The translations under genes and the position numbers were made by a program. A DNA stretch of 64,000 bases. Origin: Planctomycetota bacterium. GTDB taxonomy: Bacteria > Planctomycetota > UBA1135 > GCA-002686595. How positions within the stretch are numbered: the first letter of the stretch is position 1; the number at the start of each line of letters is the position of its first letter. This document shows, piece after piece, positions 13,303 to 22,142 of the stretch. The stretch covers positions 1 through 64,000 of the forward strand of contig JADHOC010000005.1 in the NCBI GenBank assembly GCA_016779205.1. The letters run 5' to 3'. The notes under the pieces are model-generated. The model saw only the letters and a program-made list of their open reading frames with translations. It searched no databases and was not told the DNA's origin.

Positions 13303-15879
13303 TCAACGGAGCGTCAGGCTGAACGCGAAGGTCTGGCGTTCGTCCTGAGCCTCGGAGGCGATGGGCCAGCCGAAGCTGAAGGTGACCGGGAATGGCTCGA
13401 TCATCCCCAGGGCGAAGCCTGCCGAGACCCGGGTCTGGTCGAAGTCCACCTGATAGGCCTCCGGGTCGAGCACCCCCGCGTCCACGAAGAGCGACCCCCG
13501 GAAGAGCTCGCGGCTGCGCGATGTCCCCGGCACGGGCTGCGTGTACAGCGGCACCCGGTACTCCGTCGTCGCCCGCAGGAACGTCTCGCCCCCGAGGGGG
13601 TACGCGCCCTCGTAGGGGCCCACGCCCCGGAAGCGGAACCCTCGACCGAACCTCGAGCCGCCGAAGAAGAAGCGCTCTCCGTAGTTCACGCTGCCCTCGT
13701 CCTCGTCGAAGGGCACGGCGAGCCCGCCCCCGAGCCCCAGGTAGATTCCAGGCGCCGCGGAGTCGGGGTCACTCGAGAGGTGGAAGTACCTGTCGAGGGA
13801 GGCCTCCGACTTCCAGAGGTTGGCGTCGCTGCCGAGCCCCCGCATGTAGAGGGAGTTGGTCCAGCGCGCCGACCAGCCGGACCGCGGCAGGCGCCGGTTG
13901 TCCAGGAAGTTGGCGCTGACCGAACCGGTCAGGCCCACGTAGTCCTCGGTGCCCTCGGAGTCGACGAGGGTCCGGGGGAGCTCGACCGTCCGGTCGAGGT
14001 CATCGGTGCGGATCGACTGGGTCCGGAAGCCGACGCTCGCCTGGTAGTCACCCTGCCCGAAGGCCCGGGTGAGCGCGGCCCGGAAGAAGCGCTTGTTCTC
14101 GTCGTGCGACCGGAAGACCCGGTCCCGGGCCTGCACCTCGAAGAGGAGACCCAGCGGGTCAAAGTAGCGCTGCAGGAAGTCGGGGTGGGAGTAGAAGACG
14201 CGCCAGTAGCTCACCTCGGAGCCCGGCGAGAGGTCGATGCCGAACGTCTCGTCGTTGCCGGTGAAGGCCTCCTTGCGGTAGACCTCGCCGAAGGTATCCA
14301 GGGCGCTCGACGGCAGGTTCTTCGCGTCGAAGTTGTTGACCTGGAGGGAGATGATCCCGACGAGCCCCTGGTCACTGGCGACCCCGCCCGAGAAGTTGGC
14401 GTTGATGGTCCGGCCCTCCTTCACCTTCACCACCGCGTCCACGAGGTCGGGCTCACCCTCCACCGGACGGTAGCGCAGCGAGGGCGGCGGGTGGGCGCCC
14501 TGGGCGTACTGGTCATCGAAGTACCCGGTGGCCCTCACCCTTCGCAGGCCGTCGCGTAGCTCCCCGGAGTCGACGCGCTCGCCTTCCAGCTGGGCGAAGC
14601 GACGCCGGATCACGTGGTCCTTCGTGGTCTCGTTGCCCTCGACCTCGAAGTAGCGCAGGAAGAAGCGGCGGCCCTCCTGGATCCGGTACGTGACCGCGAC
14701 GGTCTTGTTCTCCACGTCGTACACGAGCTCCGGCGCGAGGAACGCCCAGCCGGCGGTCCGGGTGGGGTCGTCGAAGGAGCCCGCGTCGATGTGGCCCTCC
14801 TCCCCGTAGCGGTCCCTCATGGACTGGGCGTCGAGGGCGACCCGCACCGCCTCGTAGGTGACCCCGGGCTGGAGGGAGAGGAGCGAGCGAAGCTCCTCCT
14901 CCGGGAGGCTCAGCTCCACCTCCCGATACTCCGCCTCCTTGCGCCCGCCGGGAGTCAGCTCGACCATCTCCTTCTCGAAGGCCTTGAGGCTCACCGACGA
15001 CACGGTGTAGGGCTCGCCCTCGTCGATCCGAAAGGTCACCTTGACCCCGCTGCGATCCTCGTTGAATTCCACGTCATAGCCGACGACGGCGTCGAGGTAG
15101 CCCCGGTCGCGGTAGACCTCGGAGATCGCCACCACGTCCTCCTCGACCACCTGCTCCACGAAGCGGTGCCCCCACCACGCGAAGAGCCCGCGCCCCTTCG
15201 TGCCGAGGGAGGCGGACTTCTCGAGGCTCTGCTTCCAGAACAGGAAGCCGATCTCGGGGATCGACTCGTTCCCCAGGACCTGGACATCCTTCACGTAGAC
15301 CTTCGGACCCTCCCGGATCTCGAAGATGATCTCCTGGTAGCGCACCCCGCCCTCGCCGCTGAAGCGCGGCTCGACCTCGACGAAGTAGTAGCCCTGGCGG
15401 AGGTAGGCCGTCCGGATCCGCTCCGCGATCTTGTCCGCCTCGTCCACGTAGACCTCGACGCGGTCGTCAAGCTGGGCCCACTCGCGGAGGCGCTTCACGT
15501 CGAAGTTGTTGTTCCCGACGAAGCGGGGGTCGAGGTCAACCGGCGACTCGATGAACTTCAGGCGGACGCGCACCCCACCCTCGACCTCCTGGAAGAGGTA
15601 CCCGCCCTGGGCGACCAGGATCCGGAAGTCACTCCAGAGGCGCTTCTGGGCCGCGGAGATCGAGTTGGGGATCGGCTGCCCCACCTCGATGCCGAGCAGG
15701 CGCACCACCTGGTCCGCGTCATGGGCAGTCAGACCGGACACCATGACGTCCATCACCACCGGGCGATCTCCCCCGAGTTGGAGGCCCATCGGGGGCCCCC
15801 CCTGCTGCCGCGCGGGGGTCGGGCTCGCCAATGCGAGCGCCCCGAAGGCGATCAGGGTGAGGAGTTGGACGAGGCGCAC
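13303..15879 (-). CDS. bamA: Outer-membrane protein assembly factor, BamA family
   Basis: This is an Omp85 protein of about 858 aa that inserts beta-barrels into the outer membrane. After a signal peptide (VRLVQLLTLIAFGALALA) come several POTRA domains (about 50-470), each with the GxxYTVSSV or GRRFFLRYFEVEGN type of pattern. A 16-strand barrel domain follows, with the conserved RGFRFRGVGP motif near residue 770. The frame opens further upstream at a TTG (15951), but a GTG at 15879 begins directly before the signal peptide with AGGA 5 nt upstream, so I prefer it. The C-terminus ends in SLTLR rather than the usual terminal Phe. The lpx genes follow, as in many Gram-negatives. Confidence 0.92.
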   Translation of the reverse strand: MRLVQLLTLIAFGALALASPTPARQQGGPPMGLQLGGDRPVVMDVMVSGLTAHDADQVVRLLGIEVGQPIPNSISAAQKRLWSDFRILVAQGGYLFQEVEGGVRVRLKFIESPVDLDPRFVGNNNFDVKRLREWAQLDDRVEVYVDEADKIAERIRTAYLRQGYYFVEVEPRFSGEGGVRYQEIIFEIREGPKVYVKDVQVLGNESIPEIGFLFWKQSLEKSASLGTKGRGLFAWWGHRFVEQVVEEDVVAISEVYRDRGYLDAVVGYDVEFNEDRSGVKVTFRIDEGEPYTVSSVSLKAFEKEMVELTPGGRKEAEYREVELSLPEEELRSLLSLQPGVTYEAVRVALDAQSMRDRYGEEGHIDAGSFDDPTRTAGWAFLAPELVYDVENKTVAVTYRIQEGRRFFLRYFEVEGNETTKDHVIRRRFAQLEGERVDSGELRDGLRRVRATGYFDDQYAQGAHPPPSLRYRPVEGEPDLVDAVVKVKEGRTINANFSGGVASDQGLVGIISLQVNNFDAKNLPSSALDTFGEVYRKEAFTGNDETFGIDLSPGSEVSYWRVFYSHPDFLQRYFDPLGLLFEVQARDRVFRSHDENKRFFRAALTRAFGQGDYQASVGFRTQSIRTDDLDRTVELPRTLVDSEGTEDYVGLTGSVSANFLDNRRLPRSGWSARWTNSLYMRGLGSDANLWKSEASLDRYFHLSSDPDSAAPGIYLGLGGGLAVPFDEDEGSVNYGERFFFGGSRFGRGFRFRGVGPYEGAYPLGGETFLRATTEYRVPLYTQPVPGTSRSRELFRGSLFVDAGVLDPEAYQVDFDQTRVSAGFALGMIEPFPVTFSFGWPIASEAQDERQTFAFSLTLR

Positions 15880-15969
15880 GGTGGTCCTGCTTTGGGCTCC
15901 CGTAGACCGCACCGAGGGGAGGGCGGGGCGGAGGGGGCTGGGAGCGTACAAAGCCAGCGCCCGGGATGG

Positions 15970-17826
15970 CTACAGCCCAGTGATGGGCTCTGCCATCGAG
16001 GGCTCGCGGTTGGAGAATCGCAGCATCGCCCCCTGGAACTGGAGTTCCACCGTGCCCGTGGCGCCGTTCCTGTGCTTCACGATCAGGACCTCTGCCTTGC
16101 CCTTGTTCTCGTCGATCGGGAAGTAGTACTCCGGCCGATAGAGCATGGCGACGACGTCGGCGTCCTGCTCGATCGAGCCCGATTCCCGCAGATCCGAGAG
16201 CTGCGGACGCTTCTCCTCCCGCGACTCGACGCTCCGGGACAGCTGCGCGAGCGTGATCAGGGGGATCTCCAGCTCCCGGGCCAGCTCCTTGAGGGAACGG
16301 GAGATCGTGCTGATCTCCTGCTGGCGGCTCTCCGCCTTGGCCGAGAGGAGTTGGAGGTAGTCGATCACGATCATGTCGAGGCCGTGCTCGGCCTTCAGCC
16401 GGCGGGCCCGGCTCCGGAGGGCCATGATCGACAGGCCGGGGGTGTCGTCGATGAACAGCCGGGCCCCCTTCAGCGCCCCGGCAGCCTCGACAAGGTCCGC
16501 GTACTCGCGGTCATGGAGCCGCCCGGAGCGGAGCCGGTGGGCCTCCACCTGTGCACGCGCCACGAGCATCCGCTGGACGATGGAGGCGCGGCCCATCTCG
16601 AGGCTGAAGAAGAGGACGGAGGGCGCGTACCCGAGGCTGTCGGCCACGTGGGTCGCCGCGTGGTCCATCAGGTTCAGCACGAAGGCCGTCTTCCCCATGG
16701 CCGGGCGGGCCGCGATGACGGTCATCTCACCGGGGTTGAAGCCGCCGAGCATCTCGTCCAGGTCGTAGAAGCCGCTAGGGATGCCCGTGAACTCCCCGCG
16801 CTCGCGCTGGGCCTCGAGGCCGTGGAAGACCTCATCGAGGATCGAGCTCACCCCGGCCGCGCCCCGGGTCTCGCCGCTGGCGGCGACGCTGAAGATCGCG
16901 GACTCCGACTCGTCGATCAGGGTCTGGACCTCGTCGCGATCGGGCGGCGTCTCCATGGCCTTGGCCACGATCTCGTTGGAGGCCTCGATGAGGCCGCGGA
17001 GCTTGGCCGTCTCGGCCACAAGCGACGCGTGATGCTTGACGTGCGCCGAGGTGCTCACCGAGCTCGCGACGTCGCCGAGGTAGCTGATCCCCCCCACCTC
17101 ACCGAGCTTGCGGGTGGCCCGCAGGGTCGAGGTGAGCGTGACGCCGTCGACCACCTGGCCGCGGGCGTCCACGTCGATCATCGTCTCGTAGAGCAGGCGG
17201 TGGCGCCGCTCGAAGAAGTCCGCGGGCTTGCAGATCTCGGAGACCTCCACCAGCCGGTCGGGGCTCATCATGAGCGCGCCCAGCACGCTGCGCTCGGCCC
17301 CGAGATCGTGGGGCACCACCCGGTTGCCGCTCGAGGGCCGGTCTCCTGAGGACTCGCGTCCGCGCTCCCTCGGGAGATCGAACGAGGGCAGGTCGTCCGA
17401 GGAGCCAGGACCTGGGCCAGCCATCGGCGCTGACGGCGCGGCCGGAACCTCGGCCGGGGGCGACGGCACCTGCGGGGAGGGCGCGGCCTCGGTCGCTGCG
17501 GGGGCCACCGTCGGCTCCGCCTCGGACGGCGGGGACTCGGCGCCCTCCGGGCCCGAGTGAATCTCCGCCGCGTCGAAGCCGGCGTCAGCTTCCTCACCCT
17601 CGGTGAAGTCGTCGCTCTCCCCGGAGGCGGGCGAAGGTTCCCAGCCGTCCTCGCTGTCCCAGTCCGCTGCCGCTGCGGGGTCGCCTGCCCCTGGCGCGGG
17701 TGCGTCGTCGGAGGACCAGCGGCCCGGCGTGAACCCGCTCCCGGCGAACGCGTCGCCATGCTCGGGCAGGTCGTCCTCGCCGAGCTTCGGGTCGGGCCCG
17801 CTCCCCTCTTCCGGTCCAGGTCCCAT
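15970..17826 (-). CDS. dnaB: Replicative DNA helicase with long acidic N-terminal extension
   Basis: This hexameric 5'-3' helicase unwinds DNA at the fork. The DnaB core begins at GNRVVPHDLGAERSVLGALM, with the N-terminal collar domain, then the RecA-like motor: Walker A PAMGKTAF, Walker B MIVIDYLQLL, and the LAQLSRSVE and SGSIEQDADVV motifs. Before the core lie about 170 residues rich in Asp, Glu, Pro, Ser and Ala, not seen in standard DnaB and probably disordered. The frame could open at GTG 17934, but that would translate a strong GC hairpin (17903-17932). The ATG at 17826 is therefore my choice, though a TTG a little upstream is also possible. It follows rplI, a common pairing. Confidence 0.93.
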   Translation of the reverse strand: MGPGPEEGSGPDPKLGEDDLPEHGDAFAGSGFTPGRWSSDDAPAPGAGDPAAAADWDSEDGWEPSPASGESDDFTEGEEADAGFDAAEIHSGPEGAESPPSEAEPTVAPAATEAAPSPQVPSPPAEVPAAPSAPMAGPGPGSSDDLPSFDLPRERGRESSGDRPSSGNRVVPHDLGAERSVLGALMMSPDRLVEVSEICKPADFFERRHRLLYETMIDVDARGQVVDGVTLTSTLRATRKLGEVGGISYLGDVASSVSTSAHVKHHASLVAETAKLRGLIEASNEIVAKAMETPPDRDEVQTLIDESESAIFSVAASGETRGAAGVSSILDEVFHGLEAQRERGEFTGIPSGFYDLDEMLGGFNPGEMTVIAARPAMGKTAFVLNLMDHAATHVADSLGYAPSVLFFSLEMGRASIVQRMLVARAQVEAHRLRSGRLHDREYADLVEAAGALKGARLFIDDTPGLSIMALRSRARRLKAEHGLDMIVIDYLQLLSAKAESRQQEISTISRSLKELARELEIPLITLAQLSRSVESREEKRPQLSDLRESGSIEQDADVVAMLYRPEYYFPIDENKGKAEVLIVKHRNGATGTVELQFQGAMLRFSNREPSMAEPITGL

Positions 17827-17902
17827 GCCGCTCTGCTCGTCGTGCTGATTCAAGGTGACGGCCCGCCGCCGCGCGCGCGAGCTTCCCAGGAGGATAACGA
17901 GC

Positions 17903-17932
17903 GGAGCCCGGAGGGGCGTCCCCCCGGGCTCC
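17903..17932 (-). terminator. Hairpin between rplI and dnaB, possible attenuator or terminator
   Basis: GGAGCCCG and CGGGCTCC form an 8-bp outer stem, with GGGG/CCCC pairing inside. There is no clear U-tract on the minus strand, so it may be a weak or Rho-assisted terminator, or a processing site between the ribosomal-protein part and dnaB. Confidence 0.5.
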
Positions 17933-18006
17933 ACTGTTCTGTCGTTCGCGGGCCCCGCCCCCTCGGGCCGCCCTCACAGGCGCCCCGGGGCGGGGATCAC
18001 GGGCGG

Positions 18007-18558
18007 TCAGTCGTCCGACGGCGGGCCGCCGGGGCCCTCCGCGCTGGCCTCGGCGTCGAGCGCGGCCTCGGCGGCCGCCTCGGCCTCGAGGGCCTCCTTC
18101 GACTTGCCTTCGGCCTCGACGTCCACGACGACCTCACCGAACTCGTCGTCCTTCACGTGGATCTTCACCCTGTGCTGACCGACGGTCTTGATGGGCGCGT
18201 CCAGTCGGACGTCCTTCTCCGCGAGGGTCACGCCCTGCTCGCCAGCGAGCTCGACGATCTTCGCGGCGTTGACCGACCCGTACAGGTTGCCGTTGGGATC
18301 CGACTTCATGGTGATCTTGAACTCGAGACCCTGAAGGCGTCCGACGAGCTCGGCGATCTCCTGGAGGCGGAGGGCCTCGGCCTCACGCACCTTGGCGGCG
18401 CGGCGGGCGATCTGGCGCTTGGCATCTTCCGTGGCGGGGATACCGAGGCGCTTGGGGTAGAGGTAGTTCCGGGCGTAGCCCGGCTTGACCTTGACCACGT
18501 CACCGACGAGGCCGAGGTGCTTCACGCTCTGTTGCAGTAGGACTTCGACGTCACTCAT
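18007..18558 (-). CDS. rplI: 50S ribosomal protein bL9
   Basis: This 183-aa protein binds 23S rRNA near the L1 stalk and stabilises the reading frame. The N-terminal motif HLGLVGDVVKVKPGYARNYLYPKRL is the L9 signature. A central helix (AKRQIARRAAKVREAEALR) and the C-terminal RNA-binding domain follow. An extra Ala/Glu-rich tail of about 35 residues makes it longer than the usual 150 aa. The start is ATG 18558 with AAAGGAG about 8 nt upstream. An upstream in-frame start would overlap rpsR and lacks support. Gene order rpsF, rpsR, rplI is standard. Confidence 0.96.
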   Translation of the reverse strand: MSDVEVLLQQSVKHLGLVGDVVKVKPGYARNYLYPKRLGIPATEDAKRQIARRAAKVREAEALRLQEIAELVGRLQGLEFKITMKSDPNGNLYGSVNAAKIVELAGEQGVTLAEKDVRLDAPIKTVGQHRVKIHVKDDEFGEVVVDVEAEGKSKEALEAEAAAEAALDAEASAEGPGGPPSDD

Positions 18559-18586
18559 ATCTGTGCTCCTTTCGTCGGATCGACGA

Positions 18587-18799
18587 TCAGCCCACGAAGG
18601 GGAGAAGTCCGACGTGACGTGCACGCTTGATGGCCGACTTGAGCTGCTTCTGGCACTGCGTGCAGAAGCCCGTCCGGCGTCGAGAGAGGATCTGGCCCTG
18701 GGGGGTCAGGAACTTCTCGAGGTACTCGGTGCTCTTGTAATCGATGATGGGATCGTCGCAGTTCTTCGATCCGATCATGGTCGTGACGCGTCGCTTCAT
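18587..18799 (-). CDS. rpsR: 30S ribosomal protein bS18
   Basis: This 70-aa protein partners bS6 in the platform of the 30S subunit. Typical elements are [19 protein letters not shown] and the C-terminal [25 protein letters not shown]. Cysteines at 14, 46 and 49 may make up a zinc-binding (C+) form of S18. It sits 4 nt after rpsF and 28 nt before rplI. Confidence 0.96.
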   Translation of the reverse strand: MKRRVTTMIGSKNCDDPIIDYKSTEYLEKFLTPQGQILSRRRTGFCTQCQKQLKSAIKRARHVGLLPFVG

Positions 18800-18803
18800 T
18801 GGA

Positions 18804-19283
18804 TCAGCCCTCCCTCACGGGGTCAGGAGCCGTGGCGGAAGCCTCAGCGGGGATCTCCACCGGGATGTCGACGTCCGTGGCGGAGTCGGTCTCGTCTTCC
18901 TCGGGAATCTCGATCAGGTCGTCGTCGGGCGGCTCGGGCACGGTGTACTCCGCGCCGTCCTCCTCGGCGGCGAGCTTGCGCTCGTCCTCGGGGGTCTCCT
19001 CCACCCGGACCATCAGGTACCGGAGCACGGACTCGTTGAGCTCGAGGTCCCGGAGGAACCCCGGGATCTTGTCGCCCGGCATGTCGTGGTAGGCGAGGTA
19101 GAACGTCGCGCGGTTCTTGCGCTTCATGGGGTAGGCGAGCCGGCGCTCGTCCCACCGACGGCAGCAGTCGAGGCTGCCGCCGTACTTCGTGACCGTGTCG
19201 GTCACGATGGCTTTCGCCTTCTTCCAGTCCTGGCGCACGACATCGTTGTCGAGCAGGACCATGGTCTCGTAAGTCTGAGTCAA
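18804..19283 (-). CDS. rpsF: 30S ribosomal protein bS6 with acidic C-terminal tail
   Basis: This 159-aa protein has an S6 domain in residues 1-105 ([10 protein letters not shown] at the start, [20 protein letters not shown] in the middle), then about 50 residues of Asp/Glu/Pro-rich tail. The start codon is TTG with GGAGAAG a few nt upstream; the next in-frame ATG (residue 8) would cut the first beta strand. No ssb gene lies between rpsF and rpsR, unlike in many other bacteria. Confidence 0.95.
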   Translation of the reverse strand: MTQTYETMVLLDNDVVRQDWKKAKAIVTDTVTKYGGSLDCCRRWDERRLAYPMKRKNRATFYLAYHDMPGDKIPGFLRDLELNESVLRYLMVRVEETPEDERKLAAEEDGAEYTVPEPPDDDLIEIPEEDETDSATDVDIPVEIPAEASATAPDPVREG

Positions 19284-19318
19284 GGGTCTTCTCCGGGGTT
19301 AGGTGACGTCGTGCGCGA

Positions 19319-20008
19319 TCAGAGATCACGCTGGTTCCAGCGGCTGTGGAACCGCGTCATGACATCGGCGAACGCCTCGCCTTCGAGCCAGGCCTCGATG
19401 GCCTCGGTCGCTTCCGCGATCGAGACCTCGATCTCCTGCCTCTCCGGTCCGGAGAACGCACTCAGCACATGACGCGCCGCGTCGGTGCCCGCACGACCGA
19501 TCCCGACCCTGAGTCGAGAAAACCTGTCGGTCGCCAGGCGGTGGATGATGGAACGCATCCCGTTCTGCCCCCCGTGTCCCCCATGCGGGCGGAGACGGAG
19601 CTTCCCCACGTCGAGGTCCATGTCGTCATAGACCACGAGGATGGAGTCCGATGAGGGCTGAGCGGGCCCGTCCCTTCCCCCCTCGGCGGCCTCGTCCCCA
19701 GGATCGGGCGCCGGAGGCTGGGCGGGGAGTTCCCCGCGCCGGGCCAGCCAGCGCGCTACCGGGGCGACGATGTCACCGGAGCGGTTCATGAACGTTCCGG
19801 GCTTGAGGAGGAACGCCTCCCCGCCATCGGCGAAGCAGCGGGCCCACTCGAAGCCGCGGGGGCCCGTCCAGCCATCAAGGCGAGACGGTCCGCGAAAGAG
19901 CGTTCCGCGCTTCTCCGCCAGGTGATCGAGCACAGCGAACCCGACGTTGTGTCGGGTGCCGTCGTACTCGGCACCGGGGTTTCCAAGGCCAACAACCAGT
20001 CTTGCCAT
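19319..20008 (-). CDS. pth: Peptidyl-tRNA hydrolase
   Basis: This 229-aa cytosolic enzyme frees tRNA from peptidyl-tRNAs dropped by ribosomes. Catalytic and substrate residues are present: N10 (GLGNPG), H20 (TRHNVGF), N75 (TFMNRSG) and D128 (VVYDDMDL). The GGHGGQNG loop is conserved. An insertion of about 25 residues (96-120, Pro/Asp/Glu/Gly-rich) before the VVYDDMDL strand makes it longer than the usual 190 aa. It follows rplY, the common pairing. Confidence 0.95.
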   Translation of the reverse strand: MARLVVGLGNPGAEYDGTRHNVGFAVLDHLAEKRGTLFRGPSRLDGWTGPRGFEWARCFADGGEAFLLKPGTFMNRSGDIVAPVARWLARRGELPAQPPAPDPGDEAAEGGRDGPAQPSSDSILVVYDDMDLDVGKLRLRPHGGHGGQNGMRSIIHRLATDRFSRLRVGIGRAGTDAARHVLSAFSGPERQEIEVSIAEATEAIEAWLEGEAFADVMTRFHSRWNQRDL

Positions 20009-20186
20009 CGGGAGTTCGATCGCGGGGGACGCGGCGGTCAGCCCGGGGAGGGCGCGGGGGTCCGCTCCCGGGGGATCCCGGAAGCGGCGAAAGAGCGTAG
20101 CGGCGGCCGGGAGGGTCCGGAAGCCCCGCCGCGCCAGAAGGCTGCAGCGGGCGGCTGGATCCCACCCCGGGGCCGCGGGGGTCGGG

Positions 20187-20786
20187 TCAGTCGGCGGTCG
20201 CCTCGCCTTCCCCTTCCGCGGCCTCCTCGCCCTCTTGGGGCTCGGGAGCGGCGGCCTTGATCTCGCTGATGACGGCGATCTCGGTGTCCGGGTCGAGCAC
20301 GAGGTCGATCCCCTCGGGCATCTGGACGTCGGAGGCCTTCACGTGGGTCCCCGGCTCGAGGCCGTCCACCGACACCTTGATGGCGTCCGGGATCAGCGAC
20401 GGGATGCAGGAGATCGTCACCGTGTCGAGCTCGTGGTTGAGGATGCCAGCCGGGGTGCCGGTGAAGGCCAGCGGGACGCTGGACTCGGTCTTCTGGCCGC
20501 GGATCACGCGCTTGAACTCCACGTGGAGCAAGGTGTCGCCCAGGGCGTCCCACTGGAGTTCACGCACGATGGCGGACTCGGTCTTGCCGTCGAACGCCAG
20601 GTCGAACAGGTGGGCGTGGGCGCGGCGGGCCGCGTGGAACTCGGCCTCGTCGAAGTGGAGGTCCACGTGGGGGTGGTCGCTGTCGGCCTGGAGGCTCGCG
20701 ATGGCGCGCCCCATGGCGCGGAGGCGGCGGGAGGCGCGGCTGCCGAGGGTCTCTCGGATCGCGCAGTCGATCTTGGCGTCGGTCAT
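20187..20786 (-). CDS. rplY: 50S ribosomal protein bL25, CTC/TL5 type
   Basis: This 199-aa protein binds 5S rRNA. Residues 1-95 form the 5S-binding domain (ETLGSRASRRLRAMG, ending VRELQWDALGDTLLHVEF). The longer C-terminal domain of the CTC form follows, with GILNHELDTVTISCIPSLIPD and an acidic tail. Its partner gene pth is 178 nt downstream. Confidence 0.94.
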   Translation of the reverse strand: MTDAKIDCAIRETLGSRASRRLRAMGRAIASLQADSDHPHVDLHFDEAEFHAARRAHAHLFDLAFDGKTESAIVRELQWDALGDTLLHVEFKRVIRGQKTESSVPLAFTGTPAGILNHELDTVTISCIPSLIPDAIKVSVDGLEPGTHVKASDVQMPEGIDLVLDPDTEIAVISEIKAAAPEPQEGEEAAEGEGEATAD

Positions 20787-21077
20787 GTGATGTTCCTGGG
20801 TGGTTCGTCGCCCCCCGGGACCGCCGGGCGGAGCCCGAACCGGAGTGGCGCACAGGATTTGAAGGGCAAGAGGATAGTCAGCCCCACGCCCCGCCGGGGG
20901 CCCTGTCCAGCCAGAAATGTGGCGTCATCCGGCCAGCCCCCCCTCTCGGGGGCCAGCCGGCGCCGCGCGAGGGCCAGGACGCCCCACCGTGATGGGCCCC
21001 GCTGCCGGGACCACCGGGTCCGCTCGAGGCCCCTCCGCAGGCAGCCCGCAGGGCAGCCCGGCCGGGTCGCCCCGGGG
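20787..21077. other. Intergenic region between prs and rplY
   Basis: No gene is apparent. A G+C hairpin (CCCCC-TCTC-GGGGG with flanking GGCC repeats, about 20932-20953) could end prs transcription or separate it from rplY. No clear promoter was found. Confidence 0.4.
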
Positions 21078-22022
21078 TCACTCGAACAGGGAGCTGACCG
21101 ATTCGGAGGTGTGGATGCTCCGGATGGTCTGGGCCACCAGGGGCGCGATGCTGCACACCTTCAGCTTCTTCGGCCGCTTCTCCCCCTGGGGGATCGAGTC
21201 CGTGACGAGGATCGCGTCCACGGGCGCCGCGTCCAGCCGGTCCACGGCGGGACCGCAGAAGACGGCGTGGCTGACGGCGATGACGATCGCCTTCGCGCCC
21301 TTGGTCTTGAGGATCGCGGCGGCCTGGGTGATGGAGCCGCCGGTGGAGATCATGTCGTCCACGATCACACAGTTGCGCCCCTCCACCTCACCGATGACAT
21401 GCTCGATGATGGTCTCCGATCCGGAGATACGCCGCTTGTCCACGATCGCGAGGTCCGCGTTCAGGCGCTTGGCGTACGCCCGCGCCATCTTGGTGCCCCC
21501 CACGTCGGGGGTGACCACCACCGGATTGTCGAGCCCCATGGCCTCGACCTCGTCGAGCAGCACCGGGCGCGCGTAGAGGTGGTCGACGGGGATGTCGTAG
21601 AAGCCCTGGATCTGCGCCGCGTGCATGTCGAGGGTGACGACCCGGTCGGCGCCGCAGGCCACCAGGGTGTTCGCGACCACCTTGGCGCTGATCGGGACGC
21701 GCCCCTCGTCCTTCCGGTCCTTCCGGGCGTAGCCGTAGTACGGCATGACCGCCGTGATCCGCCCGGCGCTCGCGCGCCGGAGAGTGTCCAGGAGGAGCAG
21801 CAGCTCGACCCAGTTCTCGTTGACCGGTGGGCAGGTCGGCTGCAGCACGAAGACGTCTCGACCGCGGATGTCCTCGTCCAGCTTGATGTCGACCTCGCCG
21901 TCGGTGAAGCGCGCCACCCGGGCTGAGGCCAGGGGTTGGTCGAGGTTCTCCGAGATCGCCTTCGACAGCTCGACGTGGGCGTTCCCCGAGATGAGGGTGA
22001 TGTCACCGTAGGCGCTGCTCAT
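21078..22022 (-). CDS. prs: Ribose-phosphate pyrophosphokinase
   Basis: This 314-aa enzyme makes PRPP from ribose-5-phosphate and ATP for nucleotide, His and Trp synthesis. Class I features are present: FTDGEVDIKLDEDIRG near the N-terminus, the flexible catalytic loop YGYARKDRKDEGR, DMHAAQIQGFYDIPVDH, and the PRPP-binding motif VIVDDMISTGGSI. It follows glmU by 120 nt, a widespread pairing. Confidence 0.97.
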   Translation of the reverse strand: MSSAYGDITLISGNAHVELSKAISENLDQPLASARVARFTDGEVDIKLDEDIRGRDVFVLQPTCPPVNENWVELLLLLDTLRRASAGRITAVMPYYGYARKDRKDEGRVPISAKVVANTLVACGADRVVTLDMHAAQIQGFYDIPVDHLYARPVLLDEVEAMGLDNPVVVTPDVGGTKMARAYAKRLNADLAIVDKRRISGSETIIEHVIGEVEGRNCVIVDDMISTGGSITQAAAILKTKGAKAIVIAVSHAVFCGPAVDRLDAAPVDAILVTDSIPQGEKRPKKLKVCSIAPLVAQTIRSIHTSESVSSLFE

Positions 22023-22142
22023 TGGACGGGGCCGCGACGGGGCGGCGAAGGTCTGGGGCTTGGGTTGGGGGGAAGATCGGAGCGGGGGGGGCTCTCGACG
22101 TGGTACCGCGGGCGGCGGGGGGGAGGGTCCGCGGTCTTGGGG

